Of a DNA stretch of 64,000 bases, positions 43,051 to 53,375 are shown in pieces. The position numbers were made by a program, and so were the translations under genes. Origin of the DNA: Pseudomonadota bacterium (GTDB lineage Bacteria > Desulfobacterota > Desulfobacteria > Desulfobacterales > Desulfolunaceae); NCBI GenBank assembly GCA_018818835.1, contig JAHIRD010000070.1, forward strand, positions 1 through 64,000, in the 5' to 3' direction. Within the stretch, counting starts at the first letter, position 1. Each line of letters starts with the position of its first letter. Under the pieces are notes generated by a model. That model did not search any database and had not been told where the DNA came from. It worked only from the letters and a program-made list of their open reading frames with translations.

Positions 43051-45024
43051 ATGGGAAATTTGTGGAAGAAAATGACGCTGCGAAACAAGTTTTTGCTACC
43101 CACCGTTTTTTTGATGTTGATTGGCATGGGGATATCTGCCACGATTTCTTCATTGTCTTCGAAGAATACCTTGAACGATATCTTTACGAAAGACATCAAA
43201 AAGACCGCCAATCTCACGGCAAAGATGCTTGACAGCTGGACCAAGGACCGGACCCTGGATGTCCAGAACTGGGCCCAGCAAAAGATCTATCTTGCATCTC
43301 TCCAGGAGACCTTTATGGGTAAGGCTGCTGCCAAAGGTGCCAGTGTGGAACTTGTGAAGCTCAAAGAGGGTTATGGCTATTACAAAAGCATTCTTCTGGT
43401 TAAGCCTGACGGAAAAATCGCAGCGTCAGCCAGCCCTGAAGATATCGGAAAACAGAGTGATACAGAAGCCTCGTATTTTAAAACGGTGATGGGGGGGGCT
43501 CCCTTTGTTCATGCAGTTCAAAAAAATCCTGAAACCGGAAAACCTGAATTGATTCTGTCGGCATATGTCAGTGATGGAAAACAATCTCCCGGTGCCATTG
43601 TTTGCATCATCGAAATAGAAAAACTTCATCAGTTGTTTATTGACACAATCAAGGTGGGGGATACGGGTTACGCCTTCGTCATTGACGATTCAGGGCAAAT
43701 GATCGTCCACCCCAACCGGGATATGGAGTTGAATTTCAACCTGGGCAGCCAGCCCGAGTATCAATCCTGGAAAGGGAAAACGGAGGGAGTCTATGCTTAT
43801 GAGTTTAATGGTGTCAAGAAATGGGCCGCATTTAAAGAACTTACAGCCATTCCCTGGCTGGTGACCATTACCGTGAGCGAGGATGAGATCATCGCACCAG
43901 CCCGTAAGCTGGGTAAAATTAATCTGGTGGTCACCCTTGTGGCTGTATTTATTGCAGGGGTGATGATGTATCTGATCGCTGTTTCCGTTGCCAGGCCCAT
44001 CAAGGATGTTGTCCAGGGTCTGAAAGATGCGGCCGAAGGTGAAGGCGATCTGACCAAACGGATTTATGTGAACAGCGAGGATGAAGTGGGAGATCTGGCC
44101 AGCTGGTTCAATATTTTTATCGAAAAAGTGCAGGTGATCATAAGGGATGTGGCCGGTTATGCCGGGCAGATCAAAACAAGCAGCAGTGACCTGTATGGCA
44201 TTTCGGTGACCATGGCAACCGGTGCCAATCAAACCATGGAACGTTCTCATTCTGTGGCTTCTGCATCCGAAGAGATGAGTGCCAACATGGTCTCGGTGGC
44301 ATCGGCCATGGAGGAGACATCCACCAATGTGAATATGGTTGCCACAGCAACAGAGGAAATGAGTGTCACGATCAATGAAATTGCCCAAAATGCCGAGAAG
44401 GCCAGAGGGGTAACGGACAATGCGGTTGCCCAGGCCCGGGAAGCATCAGACCAAGTGGATGAACTGGGTCGGGTGGCATTGGGAATTGAAAAATTTATTG
44501 AAACGGTGACGGAAATTTCCGAACAGGTCAATCTGTTGGCGTTGAATGCTACCATTGAGGCTGCCCGCGCCGGAGATGCCGGCCGGGGTTTTGCCGTGGT
44601 TGCCAATGAGATCAAAGAGTTGGCTAAGCAGACTGCCGCGGCAACCGGTGAAATTAAAAATCAGGTGGCCAGCATCAAGTCATCGACCCAGTTCACCGTT
44701 TCAAAAATTGGGGCCATCACGACCGTGGTAGGCGAAGTCTCAGACATTGTTTCCATGATTGCCACAGCCGTGGAGGAACAATCGGCCACAACCCGGGAAA
44801 TCGCAAGTAACGTGTCAGAGGCTTCCATCGGCATCGGTGATGTGAATGTCCGTGTGAGTCAAAGTAATACCGTTGCTGCGGATATTGCCAAGGAAATCGC
44901 TGGTGTCACACATGAAGCGGGTAACATGAGTGAGGGGAGTACCCAGGTCAAAGTCAATGCCGAAGAAATGGCCAAGCTGGCCAATCATCTGGATGAGTCC
45001 GTGGGTAAATTTAAAATTTCTTAG
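43051..45024 (+). CDS. Methyl-accepting chemotaxis protein (Cache sensor)
   Basis: A 657-residue chemoreceptor. The first membrane helix (about 13-35) and the second (about 290-312) bracket a periplasmic dCache-like domain (about 36-288) with the pattern [20 protein letters not shown] and [22 protein letters not shown] follows (about 313-365). The signalling hairpin tip reads [20 protein letters not shown] then [15 protein letters not shown], the 24-to-44-helical conserved region. It sits directly behind the periplasmic binding protein, with which it probably acts. The stop codon falls in a hairpin. Confidence 0.93.
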   Translation: MGNLWKKMTLRNKFLLPTVFLMLIGMGISATISSLSSKNTLNDIFTKDIKKTANLTAKMLDSWTKDRTLDVQNWAQQKIYLASLQETFMGKAAAKGASVELVKLKEGYGYYKSILLVKPDGKIAASASPEDIGKQSDTEASYFKTVMGGAPFVHAVQKNPETGKPELILSAYVSDGKQSPGAIVCIIEIEKLHQLFIDTIKVGDTGYAFVIDDSGQMIVHPNRDMELNFNLGSQPEYQSWKGKTEGVYAYEFNGVKKWAAFKELTAIPWLVTITVSEDEIIAPARKLGKINLVVTLVAVFIAGVMMYLIAVSVARPIKDVVQGLKDAAEGEGDLTKRIYVNSEDEVGDLASWFNIFIEKVQVIIRDVAGYAGQIKTSSSDLYGISVTMATGANQTMERSHSVASASEEMSANMVSVASAMEETSTNVNMVATATEEMSVTINEIAQNAEKARGVTDNAVAQAREASDQVDELGRVALGIEKFIETVTEISEQVNLLALNATIEAARAGDAGRGFAVVANEIKELAKQTAAATGEIKNQVASIKSSTQFTVSKIGAITTVVGEVSDIVSMIATAVEEQSATTREIASNVSEASIGIGDVNVRVSQSNTVAADIAKEIAGVTHEAGNMSEGSTQVKVNAEEMAKLANHLDESVGKFKIS

Positions 45025-45051
45025 GGGCACAGCAACCGTGCCCCTAAGAAA
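45017..45051. terminator. Hairpin between convergent genes
   Basis: TTTCTTAGGGGCAC (45017-45030) pairs with GTGCCCCTAAGAAA (45038-45051) over 14 bp with a 7-nt loop. On the plus strand an A run follows. On the minus strand only TTTT follows. So it is a hairpin shared by convergent genes, perhaps a weak terminator, and the MCP stop codon (45022-45024) lies within it. Confidence 0.5.
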
Positions 45052-45064
45052 AAAAAATAAAAAA

Positions 45065-48000
45065 TCAGAATGTGATGGCCTGGGAGTTCTTCAATAATCG
45101 CTCCAATTCCAGAATCCAGTTATTCCCACCTGTTTTCAATGCCAGTTCAACAGCCATATGACGTGGAATGGCTCCGGTGTCCATATTCCGCCCCAGACCC
45201 TGGATACAGGCCGGGCAGTTGGTGAGGATGACCTTGGGACTGTTTCCCACGGCAGCCTGGAGGGTCCTTCGTTTTCTATCCAGCATGGCATTGGAAATAT
45301 CCGGGCGGGATAAGGGCATGGTTCCACTTTCGGAACAGCAATGGGGGGTCGGGGTCACGCTATACCCTGCACGGCTTTTCAGAATATCCACCGCTTTTCC
45401 CTGGAGTGAGTCATGGCAGGGTGCATGGTAGAGAAACTGGCCTTCTCCTTTGACCTTCAATCCGTTTTCAAGCACAAAGGCACTGATATCGGTAATGGGA
45501 CTTTTGAAAATATTTTCAGCATCAACTTCCATCAGGGCTTCACGGCAGGTTCCGCAACTGATAATGCAGGCACTGAAGTTGATGTAGTTGAGCATTTCCC
45601 GGATCTGGCTGAAAATGATTGTGTTTTTCAAGGTGATCCGGTCGTGCTGGTCCACTTTTGCGTTGACTTTCAAGGGGAATCCGCAGCAGAGGAACGGGGG
45701 TGGCAGGACCACCTGGATGCCGGCCTTGAGCAGAATATAAATGGAGGCCTTAGAGATATCTGAGAAAAGCCGTTCAGAGCCGCAACCCGGAAAATAAAAT
45801 ACGGATGTGTCACTATTCCCCGGAGGATTGATCACCAGGGCCTGGTTATTCTGGCAGGCGGGCAGGAGATCTCTCAGTGTCGTTTCTGATGGTTTTGGCA
45901 AAGGAGATTTGAGCATCTGCATCACATAGAGATCTTTGATCTGTCTGTATTGCTCAAGGGGCCGGGTCAGTTTGTGCCCCAGCCGTTGAGCGTTTCCTCC
46001 CCAGGTGAGAACGACTTTTCTGAATGTGGCATTGATGATTTTGGACTGACTCTGCAGATACCTGAGGGACAGCCGTGTGGCCATGGATGTATGCTTGAAT
46101 TTTTTGGCGGAAAGGATATTCCTCTCCAATATGGACACGGAACCTGTGTCAATGGACACCGGGCAGGGGGCCAGGCACTTGTGGCACACGGTGCAATGAT
46201 CCGCTATGTCTTCCAATTGTTTCAAATGCTTGAAACGGGTGGAGTGGGACCGGAGCACATCATACAAGATGGCCTCAATCAAGGATGCAATGGCCAGGTT
46301 TTTATTCCTGGGATGATAGAACATATTGGTTTTTGGATAAAAGGTGCAGCAATCGATCTTGCATTTCCCGCAACGAACACAGGTGGAGATACGCGCTGCC
46401 AGATCTTCCAGTGAGCCGTGCTGGAGTATCCGTGCTTCCAGTTCCAGAAGATTAAACGATGGGGTAAATACCTTCTCATGGATTTTGGGGTCCCTCAGCT
46501 GGCCAGGGTTCATCACGCCCCTTGGATCCACGGATTTTCTGTATTCGGAAAGGGCTTTCACATGCTTCGGGTCCAGGTATTTCATTTTGGTAATCCCGAT
46601 GCCATGTTCACCGCTGACCACACCATTAAGAGATACGGCTTTGTCCATGACAGCATCGGCTGTTTGGGCGGCCCGTGCCATCATCTCCATGTCGTTGGAA
46701 AAAACGGGGATGTTTACATGGATGTTACCGTCTCCGGCATGCATGTGTGTGGCAATCACAATACATCGTTCCCGGTTGGCTTGATAGAGTCGCTTTATTT
46801 CCGCAAGAATGCGCTCATAGCCTCTGAAAAACTCCAGAAGATCGGATAACAGCCGTTTGGAAAAGGCTTCGTGTTTGAGCACCTCCGGGATTGCAGCCTT
46901 GAGCTCGGTCACGGCGTGAAGGCAAAGCTCTTTGGCCTTTGGCAGCCGGGCAATGAGCCACTCCCGGTCTTCCAGGGGTTCAGCAAGATCCAGATAAGCC
47001 AGAACCTCATGGATAAAAGATTCCTGATTGAAACGGTCTTCCTCGATATTGTAGAGGTCGGTAAATGACGTGAATTCACCGAGGGCATCCAGGGGAAGGA
47101 CGATGTCTTCATTGAGTTTGAAGGCATTGGTTCGTTTGGCAATGGCCCCCAGTTTTTTTCTGTCCTTCCAGAAACGCTCGGCTTCGTGTTCGTCCTTGGC
47201 CACAAAAATATAGGTGTTTGCATAGGGTTCGAGAAGGGTCTCAAGACGGTTGACCCCGGATTCGATCTGGTCTGTTGTGTGCCCCACCATGTCGATGAGC
47301 AAGGCTGCCTTGGGGCTTTCTTTCCGGGGGGCTTTAACCTTGTAATTGATTGCCGCCATGTATTCGTCATCAAAGTGTTCCAGGGCGATAAGGGCTTCTT
47401 TGCCCTCATTGACGAATTCTTTGGAAATTTCAACAATCACACGGCTGGCTTCTTCCATGTCATTGCCGAAAAATTCCAGGCAGAAGGTTTTTTTGCACTC
47501 GTATTCCGGGTAAAGAATGAAACGGGCGGAGGTGATAATGCCGTCGGTGCCTTCTTTCTGGATGCCCGGGAGTCCGTTCAGGGCTTTGTTGGTAATGTCT
47601 TTCCCAAGGCCGGCTTTTCTGATATCGCTTCCGGAAAGAACAATGGTCCGGTCCAGCTTGCCTGTTTCATCAAAAACGGAAAAACTCACCGTGTCACTGT
47701 GCAGAATTTTTCGCAAGGGGTGGTCGTCCCTTCGGACTTCCAGGGACCTTCCTCCGGGCATGGCAATACGGTAGGATACCAGATTGTCGATGGCGGTTCC
47801 CCACATGACGGCTTTTTTACCACCGGCATTTTCGGCGATATTTCCGCCGATGGTGCAAGCCCAGGAACTGGTGGGGTCTGTGGCAAAGACAAGTCCTTGC
47901 CTGGATGCATATTCCATGGCATTCTGTGTGATAACACCTGATTCCAGGTGGAGAAGGCTCATGGTCACAGTGCCATTGTCTTGGGTGTCGAACTCACAGG

Positions 48001-48670
48001 GCTCGATCCCTCGGATGGTGTTGAGCTTTTCCGTATTGATGATCACGCAATTGGGAGAAACCGGCACACAACCACCGGTGAGCCCAGTGCCAGCACCCCT
48101 GGGTATCACGTGGAGATTCAACTCCTCCACACCTTTTAAAAGAGGGGCAATCTGGTCTTCACGGGTGGGTCTAAGAACAGCCAAGGGCAGATAAAGCCTC
48201 CAGTCTGTGGCATCCGTGGAATGGCTGATCAGGGTGAAGGGGTCAAAAAAAATATTTTCCTTCCCGATGACAGCACCCAGAACCCTTTTCATTCGCCGCC
48301 TTTTTTGAGCATGGTGGGTAATCCCATCGGATAGTTTTTTTAAATATTTCCGGCAGAGTTTGATGATTCTGGCTACTTCGGCACCGGAACCTGTTTTTTC
48401 AATAATGGCCAGGTCATGGGTGGCGGTTGTGAAAAAACGCCGTTTTCTGGGAAGGGAGTCCACCAGGTCCTGATACAGGAAGGGGTTCCGCCTCAGAATA
48501 AACATATCTCCCATCAGGCGCATTAACAGTTTTGCTGAACGGCCGGTGATTCTCCTGCTGCGAAGGGCTTCCAGGTCATTCCATACGGAATCCCCGAACA
48601 GGTGTTTGACGATCAACTCGTCATGGGCTGATGTATAGTTGTAGGGTATTTCCCTGAATTTTTTGCTCAT
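45065..48670 (-). CDS. DUF3683 FAD/Fe-S dehydrogenase (lactate-dehydrogenase-like)
   Basis: A 1201-residue single-chain oxidoreductase. The N-terminal DUF3683-like part (REIPYNYTSAHDELI) is followed by an FAD-binding domain (about 160-390; IPRGAGTGLTGGCVP at 189-203), an FAD-oxidase C-terminal domain (THMHAGDGNIHVN, SGEHGIGITK), a 4Fe-4S ferredoxin part (CVRCGKCKIDC; CTVCHKCLAPCP) and two CCG cysteine domains (FPGCGSERLF, FLCCGFP; SCGTCREAL, HAPCHDSL). Together these match GlcD/DLD and GlpC-like subunits fused. The substrate is probably a 2-hydroxyacid such as D-lactate, unproven. It would pass electrons through the Fe-S clusters to a quinone or another acceptor. Confidence 0.87.
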   Translation of the reverse strand: MSKKFREIPYNYTSAHDELIVKHLFGDSVWNDLEALRSRRITGRSAKLLMRLMGDMFILRRNPFLYQDLVDSLPRKRRFFTTATHDLAIIEKTGSGAEVARIIKLCRKYLKKLSDGITHHAQKRRRMKRVLGAVIGKENIFFDPFTLISHSTDATDWRLYLPLAVLRPTREDQIAPLLKGVEELNLHVIPRGAGTGLTGGCVPVSPNCVIINTEKLNTIRGIEPCEFDTQDNGTVTMSLLHLESGVITQNAMEYASRQGLVFATDPTSSWACTIGGNIAENAGGKKAVMWGTAIDNLVSYRIAMPGGRSLEVRRDDHPLRKILHSDTVSFSVFDETGKLDRTIVLSGSDIRKAGLGKDITNKALNGLPGIQKEGTDGIITSARFILYPEYECKKTFCLEFFGNDMEEASRVIVEISKEFVNEGKEALIALEHFDDEYMAAINYKVKAPRKESPKAALLIDMVGHTTDQIESGVNRLETLLEPYANTYIFVAKDEHEAERFWKDRKKLGAIAKRTNAFKLNEDIVLPLDALGEFTSFTDLYNIEEDRFNQESFIHEVLAYLDLAEPLEDREWLIARLPKAKELCLHAVTELKAAIPEVLKHEAFSKRLLSDLLEFFRGYERILAEIKRLYQANRERCIVIATHMHAGDGNIHVNIPVFSNDMEMMARAAQTADAVMDKAVSLNGVVSGEHGIGITKMKYLDPKHVKALSEYRKSVDPRGVMNPGQLRDPKIHEKVFTPSFNLLELEARILQHGSLEDLAARISTCVRCGKCKIDCCTFYPKTNMFYHPRNKNLAIASLIEAILYDVLRSHSTRFKHLKQLEDIADHCTVCHKCLAPCPVSIDTGSVSILERNILSAKKFKHTSMATRLSLRYLQSQSKIINATFRKVVLTWGGNAQRLGHKLTRPLEQYRQIKDLYVMQMLKSPLPKPSETTLRDLLPACQNNQALVINPPGNSDTSVFYFPGCGSERLFSDISKASIYILLKAGIQVVLPPPFLCCGFPLKVNAKVDQHDRITLKNTIIFSQIREMLNYINFSACIISCGTCREALMEVDAENIFKSPITDISAFVLENGLKVKGEGQFLYHAPCHDSLQGKAVDILKSRAGYSVTPTPHCCSESGTMPLSRPDISNAMLDRKRRTLQAAVGNSPKVILTNCPACIQGLGRNMDTGAIPRHMAVELALKTGGNNWILELERLLKNSQAITF

Positions 48671-48725
48671 GGTTGCACCTAATGTATATTTCGGCCGGGA
48701 TTTTGATCAGTGCCCGGCAGTTATG

Positions 48726-50327
48726 TCAGTTGAATTCCCGGGTTTTCTTAAACCGGATATCCGGGTTCTGTTCCATAACAAAACCCAGTTGCCACTCACT
48801 CGTGGTCAGATAACTTAAATGCCCTTCCGAATCAAGGGCAAGGTTCGACAGGTTCTTTTCTTTGAACGAGTCCAGGGTTTTGGGGTTTGTGCAATCCACC
48901 CATCGTGTGACGCCGTAGTCCACGTGTTCATAAATTGCATCAACACTGTATTCGTTTTTAAGCCTGGCCATGGTCACCTCGAACTGTAATTCTCCAACGG
49001 CCCCTAATATGAATTGGCCTCCGCGCATGGGTTTGAAAACTTGAACAGTTCCTTCTTCGGCCAGCTGGGTCAACCCTTTCTGGAGCTGTTTTGTTTTCAG
49101 GGGGTTTTTCAGGATCACCCGTTTGAAATGTTCGGGGGCAAAACTTGGAATACCCGTGAATTTAAGCTCTTCCTTGATGGAAAAGGTGTCTCCTATCTTG
49201 ATGGTTCCGTGATTGTGGAGCCCGATGATGTCTCCGGGATAGGCTTCTTCCACATGGGTTCTGTCCTGGGCCATAAAAATCGTGGCATTGGAAAGGGTGA
49301 TTTCTTTTCCAATGCGGTGGTGACGTACTTTCATTCCTTTGGTGAATTTACCTGAACAGATTCGTAAGAACGCAATGCGGTCCCTGTGTGCAGGGTCCAT
49401 GTTGGCCTGGATTTTAAACACAAAGCCGGAAAAGGGTTCTTCATATGGTGAAATTTCCCGGGTCAGGGTCATCCGGGGTATGGGTTTTGGCGCCATGGTC
49501 ACAAAGACTTCAAGGAGTTCACGGACTCCGAAATTGTTCACGGCGCTTCCAAAAAATACCGGAGTCTGCGTGCCTTTAAGGTATAGATCCAGATCCAGGG
49601 GGTCGGCAGCACCTTCGATCAGCTCAATATCTTCCCTGAGTTCATCGGCCTGGCTTCCCAGAAGATCATTCAGTTTGGGATCATTCAGATCTTTAATGGT
49701 GATACCCGCGCCATCCATGGCGTTACTTCCCGGCGAGAACAAATGAAGCTCTTTTTTGTAGATGTTATAAACCCCTTTGAAACGCTTGCCCATTCCGATG
49801 GGCCAGGTCAGGGGGGTGCATTCAATCTGAAGTTTGTCTTCGATATCCCCCATGATGTCCAAGGGGTTCATTCCCTCACGGTCCAGTTTGTTGATGAAGG
49901 TCATGATGGGCGTATTCCTCATGCGGCAGACGGCCATGAGCTTTTCAGTCTGGTTTTCAACACCTTTGGCACTATCAATAACCATCATGGCACTGTCCAC
50001 CGCCGTTAGAACCCGGTACGTGTCTTCGGAAAAATCCTTGTGCCCCGGGGTGTCCAGGAGATTAATTTCAAAGTTTTTGTAATTGAATTTCATCACCGAG
50101 GAGGTGACGGAAATCCCACGCTCCTGTTCGATGGTCATCCAGTCACTGGTGGTATGGCGATCATTTTTTCTTGCCTTGACAGCCCCGGCCTGCTGAATGG
50201 CCCCTCCGAACAGAAGAAGTTTTTCCGTAAGGGTCGTTTTCCCTGCATCCGGGTGGCTGATGATTCCAAAGGTCCTTCGTTTGTCGATTTCTTTGATATC
50301 TGAAGATTTTAAGGCCGTAACAGTCAT
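48726..50327 (-). CDS. prfC: Peptide chain release factor RF3
   Basis: Class II release-factor GTPase that recycles RF1 and RF2, 533 residues. G1 is [13 protein letters not shown], the switch region has [25 protein letters not shown] (G3) and [10 protein letters not shown] (G4). The pattern distinguishes RF3 from EF-G and Typ[14 protein letters not shown] with [16 protein letters not shown]. It lies divergently from the histidine kinase gene and behind the DUF3683 gene, with 55 bp between them. The gap upstream (50328-50676) separates the divergent starts. Confidence 0.96.
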   Translation of the reverse strand: MTVTALKSSDIKEIDKRRTFGIISHPDAGKTTLTEKLLLFGGAIQQAGAVKARKNDRHTTSDWMTIEQERGISVTSSVMKFNYKNFEINLLDTPGHKDFSEDTYRVLTAVDSAMMVIDSAKGVENQTEKLMAVCRMRNTPIMTFINKLDREGMNPLDIMGDIEDKLQIECTPLTWPIGMGKRFKGVYNIYKKELHLFSPGSNAMDGAGITIKDLNDPKLNDLLGSQADELREDIELIEGAADPLDLDLYLKGTQTPVFFGSAVNNFGVRELLEVFVTMAPKPIPRMTLTREISPYEEPFSGFVFKIQANMDPAHRDRIAFLRICSGKFTKGMKVRHHRIGKEITLSNATIFMAQDRTHVEEAYPGDIIGLHNHGTIKIGDTFSIKEELKFTGIPSFAPEHFKRVILKNPLKTKQLQKGLTQLAEEGTVQVFKPMRGGQFILGAVGELQFEVTMARLKNEYSVDAIYEHVDYGVTRWVDCTNPKTLDSFKEKNLSNLALDSEGHLSYLTTSEWQLGFVMEQNPDIRFKKTREFN

Positions 50328-50676
50328 AATGAACTATATTCCATAGGTTTATTATCAATAAAATTTATCCTATCCTTTTTTTAAAAGGAAAGCTTACATT
50401 ATATTAAAAACAAAAGTTTAATTAAATAAAATAATTATATTTTTGAAAGAAAAGAAAGCATGGGCAATTTATGAAGGTCTTTTGTTAGGGGATGCCGGAA
50501 AGATTTTATTGACTTAAAGGCATTCTTGAAATAGATTTTTTTATATTTATTTATTTTATTATTGTGTTATCTGTTCAGTGATTACCGAATTCATCTCGTG
50601 ACGTTTTATCATTATGACGTTGTTTGATGCTAAGTACCATGTTTTTTTCTGTTATTAATCAATAGCAAAATAAATT
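50328..50676. other. AT-rich divergent intergenic region
   Basis: 349 bases between prfC and the kinase gene. They are AT-rich and must hold both promoters. I see no clear -35/-10 pair, no terminator and no conserved motif. Confidence 0.4.
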
Positions 50677-52740
50677 ATGCCTAAAATTCTGACCATTGAT
50701 GACATAGAAGACAATCTTATCATTCAGTCTGTTATCCTGACACGATACATACCTGATTGTACTGTTATTACAGCAACATCTGGCCTTGATGGTATTGAAA
50801 AAGCCATCAAGGAACTTCCGGACACTATCCTGCTTGATATCATGATGCCTGGACTGGACGGTTTTGAAGTTTGCCGACGCTTGAAATGCATTGACGAAAC
50901 ACGTTCTATCCCTGTGATTATGCTCACGGGTGTCAGGATGGATACCCGGAATCGCGTGAAGGGTCTGGATGTAGGAGCGGATGCTTTTTTGACCAAGCCC
51001 GTGGAAGCCATTGAACTGGTGGCCCAGGTGAATGTCATGCTCAGGATCAAACATGCCGAGGCAGAGCTCCGCCAGGAAAAAGAACACCTGGAACAGGTGG
51101 TCAGGAAACGGACCCGGGCACTCCAGACCCTGAGTCACTGCAGCAGGGCCCTGGTTCATTCGGAAAGTGAACTGGAATTCGTTCAGGATATTTGCCGTAT
51201 CGTCGTTGAACAAGGCCAGTACCGGATGGCCTGGGTGGGATTTTCCGATGATGATAATGATAAAACAGTCCATTCCATTGCCTATTGGGGAGACAGGGAC
51301 TGGTATCAGTCTCTGACAAAGGTGAAACTCACCTGGGATGATGCAGGGATCGGTATGGGTCCTGTGGGCTCAGCGATCAGAACTGGAAAACCCTGCGTGG
51401 TCCATGACCTGAAAAACGATCCGTTTTATCAACAATGGCGGGCAGATGCCCTTAACAAAGGATGCGCTTCGGTGATTGCACTTCCCTTGATGAATGGGGA
51501 TAATGCCATCGGAGTCTTGAATATCATTGCCGAGGAAACCGGCGTGTTTGTGGATACGGAATACGATCTTTTAATGGAACTGGCCGATGATCTGGCCTAT
51601 GGTATTATGATGTTCCGGCTTCAGGTGGAGCGGGAAGCTGCACAGGCCGCACTGAAAAACAGTGAGGAACAGTACCGCAGCCTGTTCAACGGTGTCCCTG
51701 TGGGCATATACAGGGCCTCCACGGATGGCAAGGTTATTGATGCCAATCCTACCCTTTATCATATTCTCGGGAGTACAGATCAAGGTGCCTTACAATCCAT
51801 CAATTTTATCAAAACTTACCTGACCGAAGAAGAAGCCGGACGTTTGTTCGCAGAAGTGAGGGACACCGGGAAAGTGGATAATTTTGAAACACGGATCATA
51901 ACGTTTGCAGGAAATGAAATCTGGATTTCACTGAAACTCCAGGCCGTGTATGATAATCAGAAAAAAAGGATTCTCTATGTGGAAGGGGCGGTGGAAGATA
52001 TCACCCACCGGAAACGTTCCGAAGAGCATATCCATACCCTTACCCAGGAACTGATCAAAGCCCAGGAAAGCGAACGTCAACGTATCGCACGGGATCTGCA
52101 TGACCACGTGGCCCAGAATCTGGGAGCTCTAAAAATAACATGTAATACGCTTATTATGAATCAGCTGGATAACCCCGAGTTGATGAAAAAAAGCATCATC
52201 AATTTTTCGGAGGTGCTTTCCGAATCCATTTCCTCTGTCCGGGATATTGCCTACAATCTTCGGCCACCCAATCTGGACCAGATGGGCCTGATCAGGACCA
52301 TCGCCCAGTATTGCGACGATTTTTCGGATAGAAGTAACATGATGGTTGACTTTTATTCCGCCGGCATGGAACATGTCAATCTTGATTTCGATATGGAAAT
52401 CAATTTGTACCGTCTGATTCAGGAAGCTCTGAACAACATCAGGAAACATTCCGAAGCCCGCAACGTCATGATTCGGATTGTGGCGTCTTCACCGGATATT
52501 ATCGTGCGAATAGAGGATGACGGGAAAGGCTTTGAGGTGGAAAAGAGGATGTTTGACGCCTTCCAGGAAAAAAGGATGGGCCTCAAAAGCATGGAGGAGA
52601 GGGTCAGTCTTTTGGGGGGAAGTATGAGCATCAAATCCCGTCTCAACGAAGGCACGAAAATTGTTATCAAAGTGAAAAACATCAACCCGGATGCCGTCAT
52701 GAATGCCTTTGAGGGGATCCGGGAAATTGATTTCGGTTAA
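50677..52740 (+). CDS. Hybrid REC-GAF-PAS histidine kinase (HisKA_3 type)
   Basis: A 687-residue cytoplasmic kinase. An N-terminal receiver domain (1-125) has acidic pocket TIDDIEDN, phospho-acceptor Asp54 in LLDIMMPG and Lys in TKPVEAIE. A GAF domain (about 165-310), a PAS domain (about 330-450), and a HisKA_3 dimerisation domain with ARDLHDHVAQNLGAL (phospho-His) follow, then an HATPase (EALNNIRKHSEAR and DDGKGF). NarX/DesK-type kinases normally pair with NarL-type regulators; none lies within the window. It starts at ATG 50677 and ends 5 bp before a degenerate repeat that serves as terminator. Confidence 0.9.
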   Translation: MPKILTIDDIEDNLIIQSVILTRYIPDCTVITATSGLDGIEKAIKELPDTILLDIMMPGLDGFEVCRRLKCIDETRSIPVIMLTGVRMDTRNRVKGLDVGADAFLTKPVEAIELVAQVNVMLRIKHAEAELRQEKEHLEQVVRKRTRALQTLSHCSRALVHSESELEFVQDICRIVVEQGQYRMAWVGFSDDDNDKTVHSIAYWGDRDWYQSLTKVKLTWDDAGIGMGPVGSAIRTGKPCVVHDLKNDPFYQQWRADALNKGCASVIALPLMNGDNAIGVLNIIAEETGVFVDTEYDLLMELADDLAYGIMMFRLQVEREAAQAALKNSEEQYRSLFNGVPVGIYRASTDGKVIDANPTLYHILGSTDQGALQSINFIKTYLTEEEAGRLFAEVRDTGKVDNFETRIITFAGNEIWISLKLQAVYDNQKKRILYVEGAVEDITHRKRSEEHIHTLTQELIKAQESERQRIARDLHDHVAQNLGALKITCNTLIMNQLDNPELMKKSIINFSEVLSESISSVRDIAYNLRPPNLDQMGLIRTIAQYCDDFSDRSNMMVDFYSAGMEHVNLDFDMEINLYRLIQEALNNIRKHSEARNVMIRIVASSPDIIVRIEDDGKGFEVEKRMFDAFQEKRMGLKSMEERVSLLGGSMSIKSRLNEGTKIVIKVKNINPDAVMNAFEGIREIDFG

Positions 52741-52744
52741 GTGT

Positions 52745-52820
52745 GATAGCGTCGTAAAAAGCCCCATTTGCTGCCGTGCATAGGGGGCTTTTTCCATCGC
52801 TGTCGTCTTTTTACGCGTAT
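52745..52820 (-). repeat. MITE-like repeat, degenerate copy 4
   Basis: A shortened, diverged copy in the same orientation as 35178-35331. Its start GATAGCGTCGTAAAAAG and end CTTTTTACGC match the terminal inverted repeats, but the middle is missing. No perfect target duplication is seen. It lies 5 bp after the kinase stop codon. Confidence 0.6.
52756..52793 (+). terminator. Terminator within repeat copy 4
   Basis: AAAAAGCCCC (52756-52765) pairs with GGGGCTTTTT (52784-52793) with an 18-nt loop. The T run lies at the 3' side of the stem. It is the only terminator-like structure after the kinase gene. Confidence 0.6.
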
Positions 52821-52878
52821 TGACTTAAGAACGTCTTATGATATGGAATACGGGGTAAGTTTTTTGTTAGGATCCCGT

Positions 52879-53157
52879 TTAATGAACCGTATGTGAACTG
52901 ATGGTGTACTTGAATTCTTTTTCCAGGATGCTCAGAATAAGTTCCAGAATATAATCGTCAACCGCTTGTGCCTGCCAGCCCAGAACTTCAAGCTCCTGGT
53001 TAATGTAACCCACCGTAAAAACGCCACCTTCTTTGAGGATGTTGAAAACATCCTTGACCAGCTGATTGACCTGGGTCGGTATTAAACCCTGCTCGGAAAG
53101 ATGCCAGAAAAGTGTGGAACATATATCTGTGGTATTGACTTCTTCTCTTTGTTCCAT
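52879..53157 (-). CDS. Small helical protein, function unknown
   Basis: A 92-residue protein starting MEQREEVNTTDICSTLFWHL, mainly helical, with no membrane segment. A strong ribosome site (AAGGAG 7 bp upstream) supports it as a real gene. I do not recognise a family. It lies between the histidine kinase (opposite strand) and the sigma-54 regulator, and could be an accessory gene of either. No motif for a metal or nucleotide is visible. Confidence 0.55.
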   Translation of the reverse strand: MEQREEVNTTDICSTLFWHLSEQGLIPTQVNQLVKDVFNILKEGGVFTVGYINQELEVLGWQAQAVDDYILELILSILEKEFKYTISSHTVH

Positions 53158-53375
53158 GAAACACTCCTTTCATTGATAATGACACAAACCATGTCCTGGA
53201 ACATCAGGAACGCACACATATCTTTTTCAAGAAATATGCCAGCCCTGTTGGAAAATGTAATAAGTAACAAACTAAGATAGATAGCGTGTGTATCCCGGAG
53301 AGAGGTGACGAGAGATCCGTGTGTCAGAACGATGTTATTAGAACGGGTGTTCACAAAAGTGGAAAAGTGTTCAGT

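Noticed and set aside
47186-47941. A 251-codon antisense ORF over the FAD/Fe-S dehydrogenase
   Set aside because: Reading frame on the reverse side of a well conserved gene; no signal of its own.
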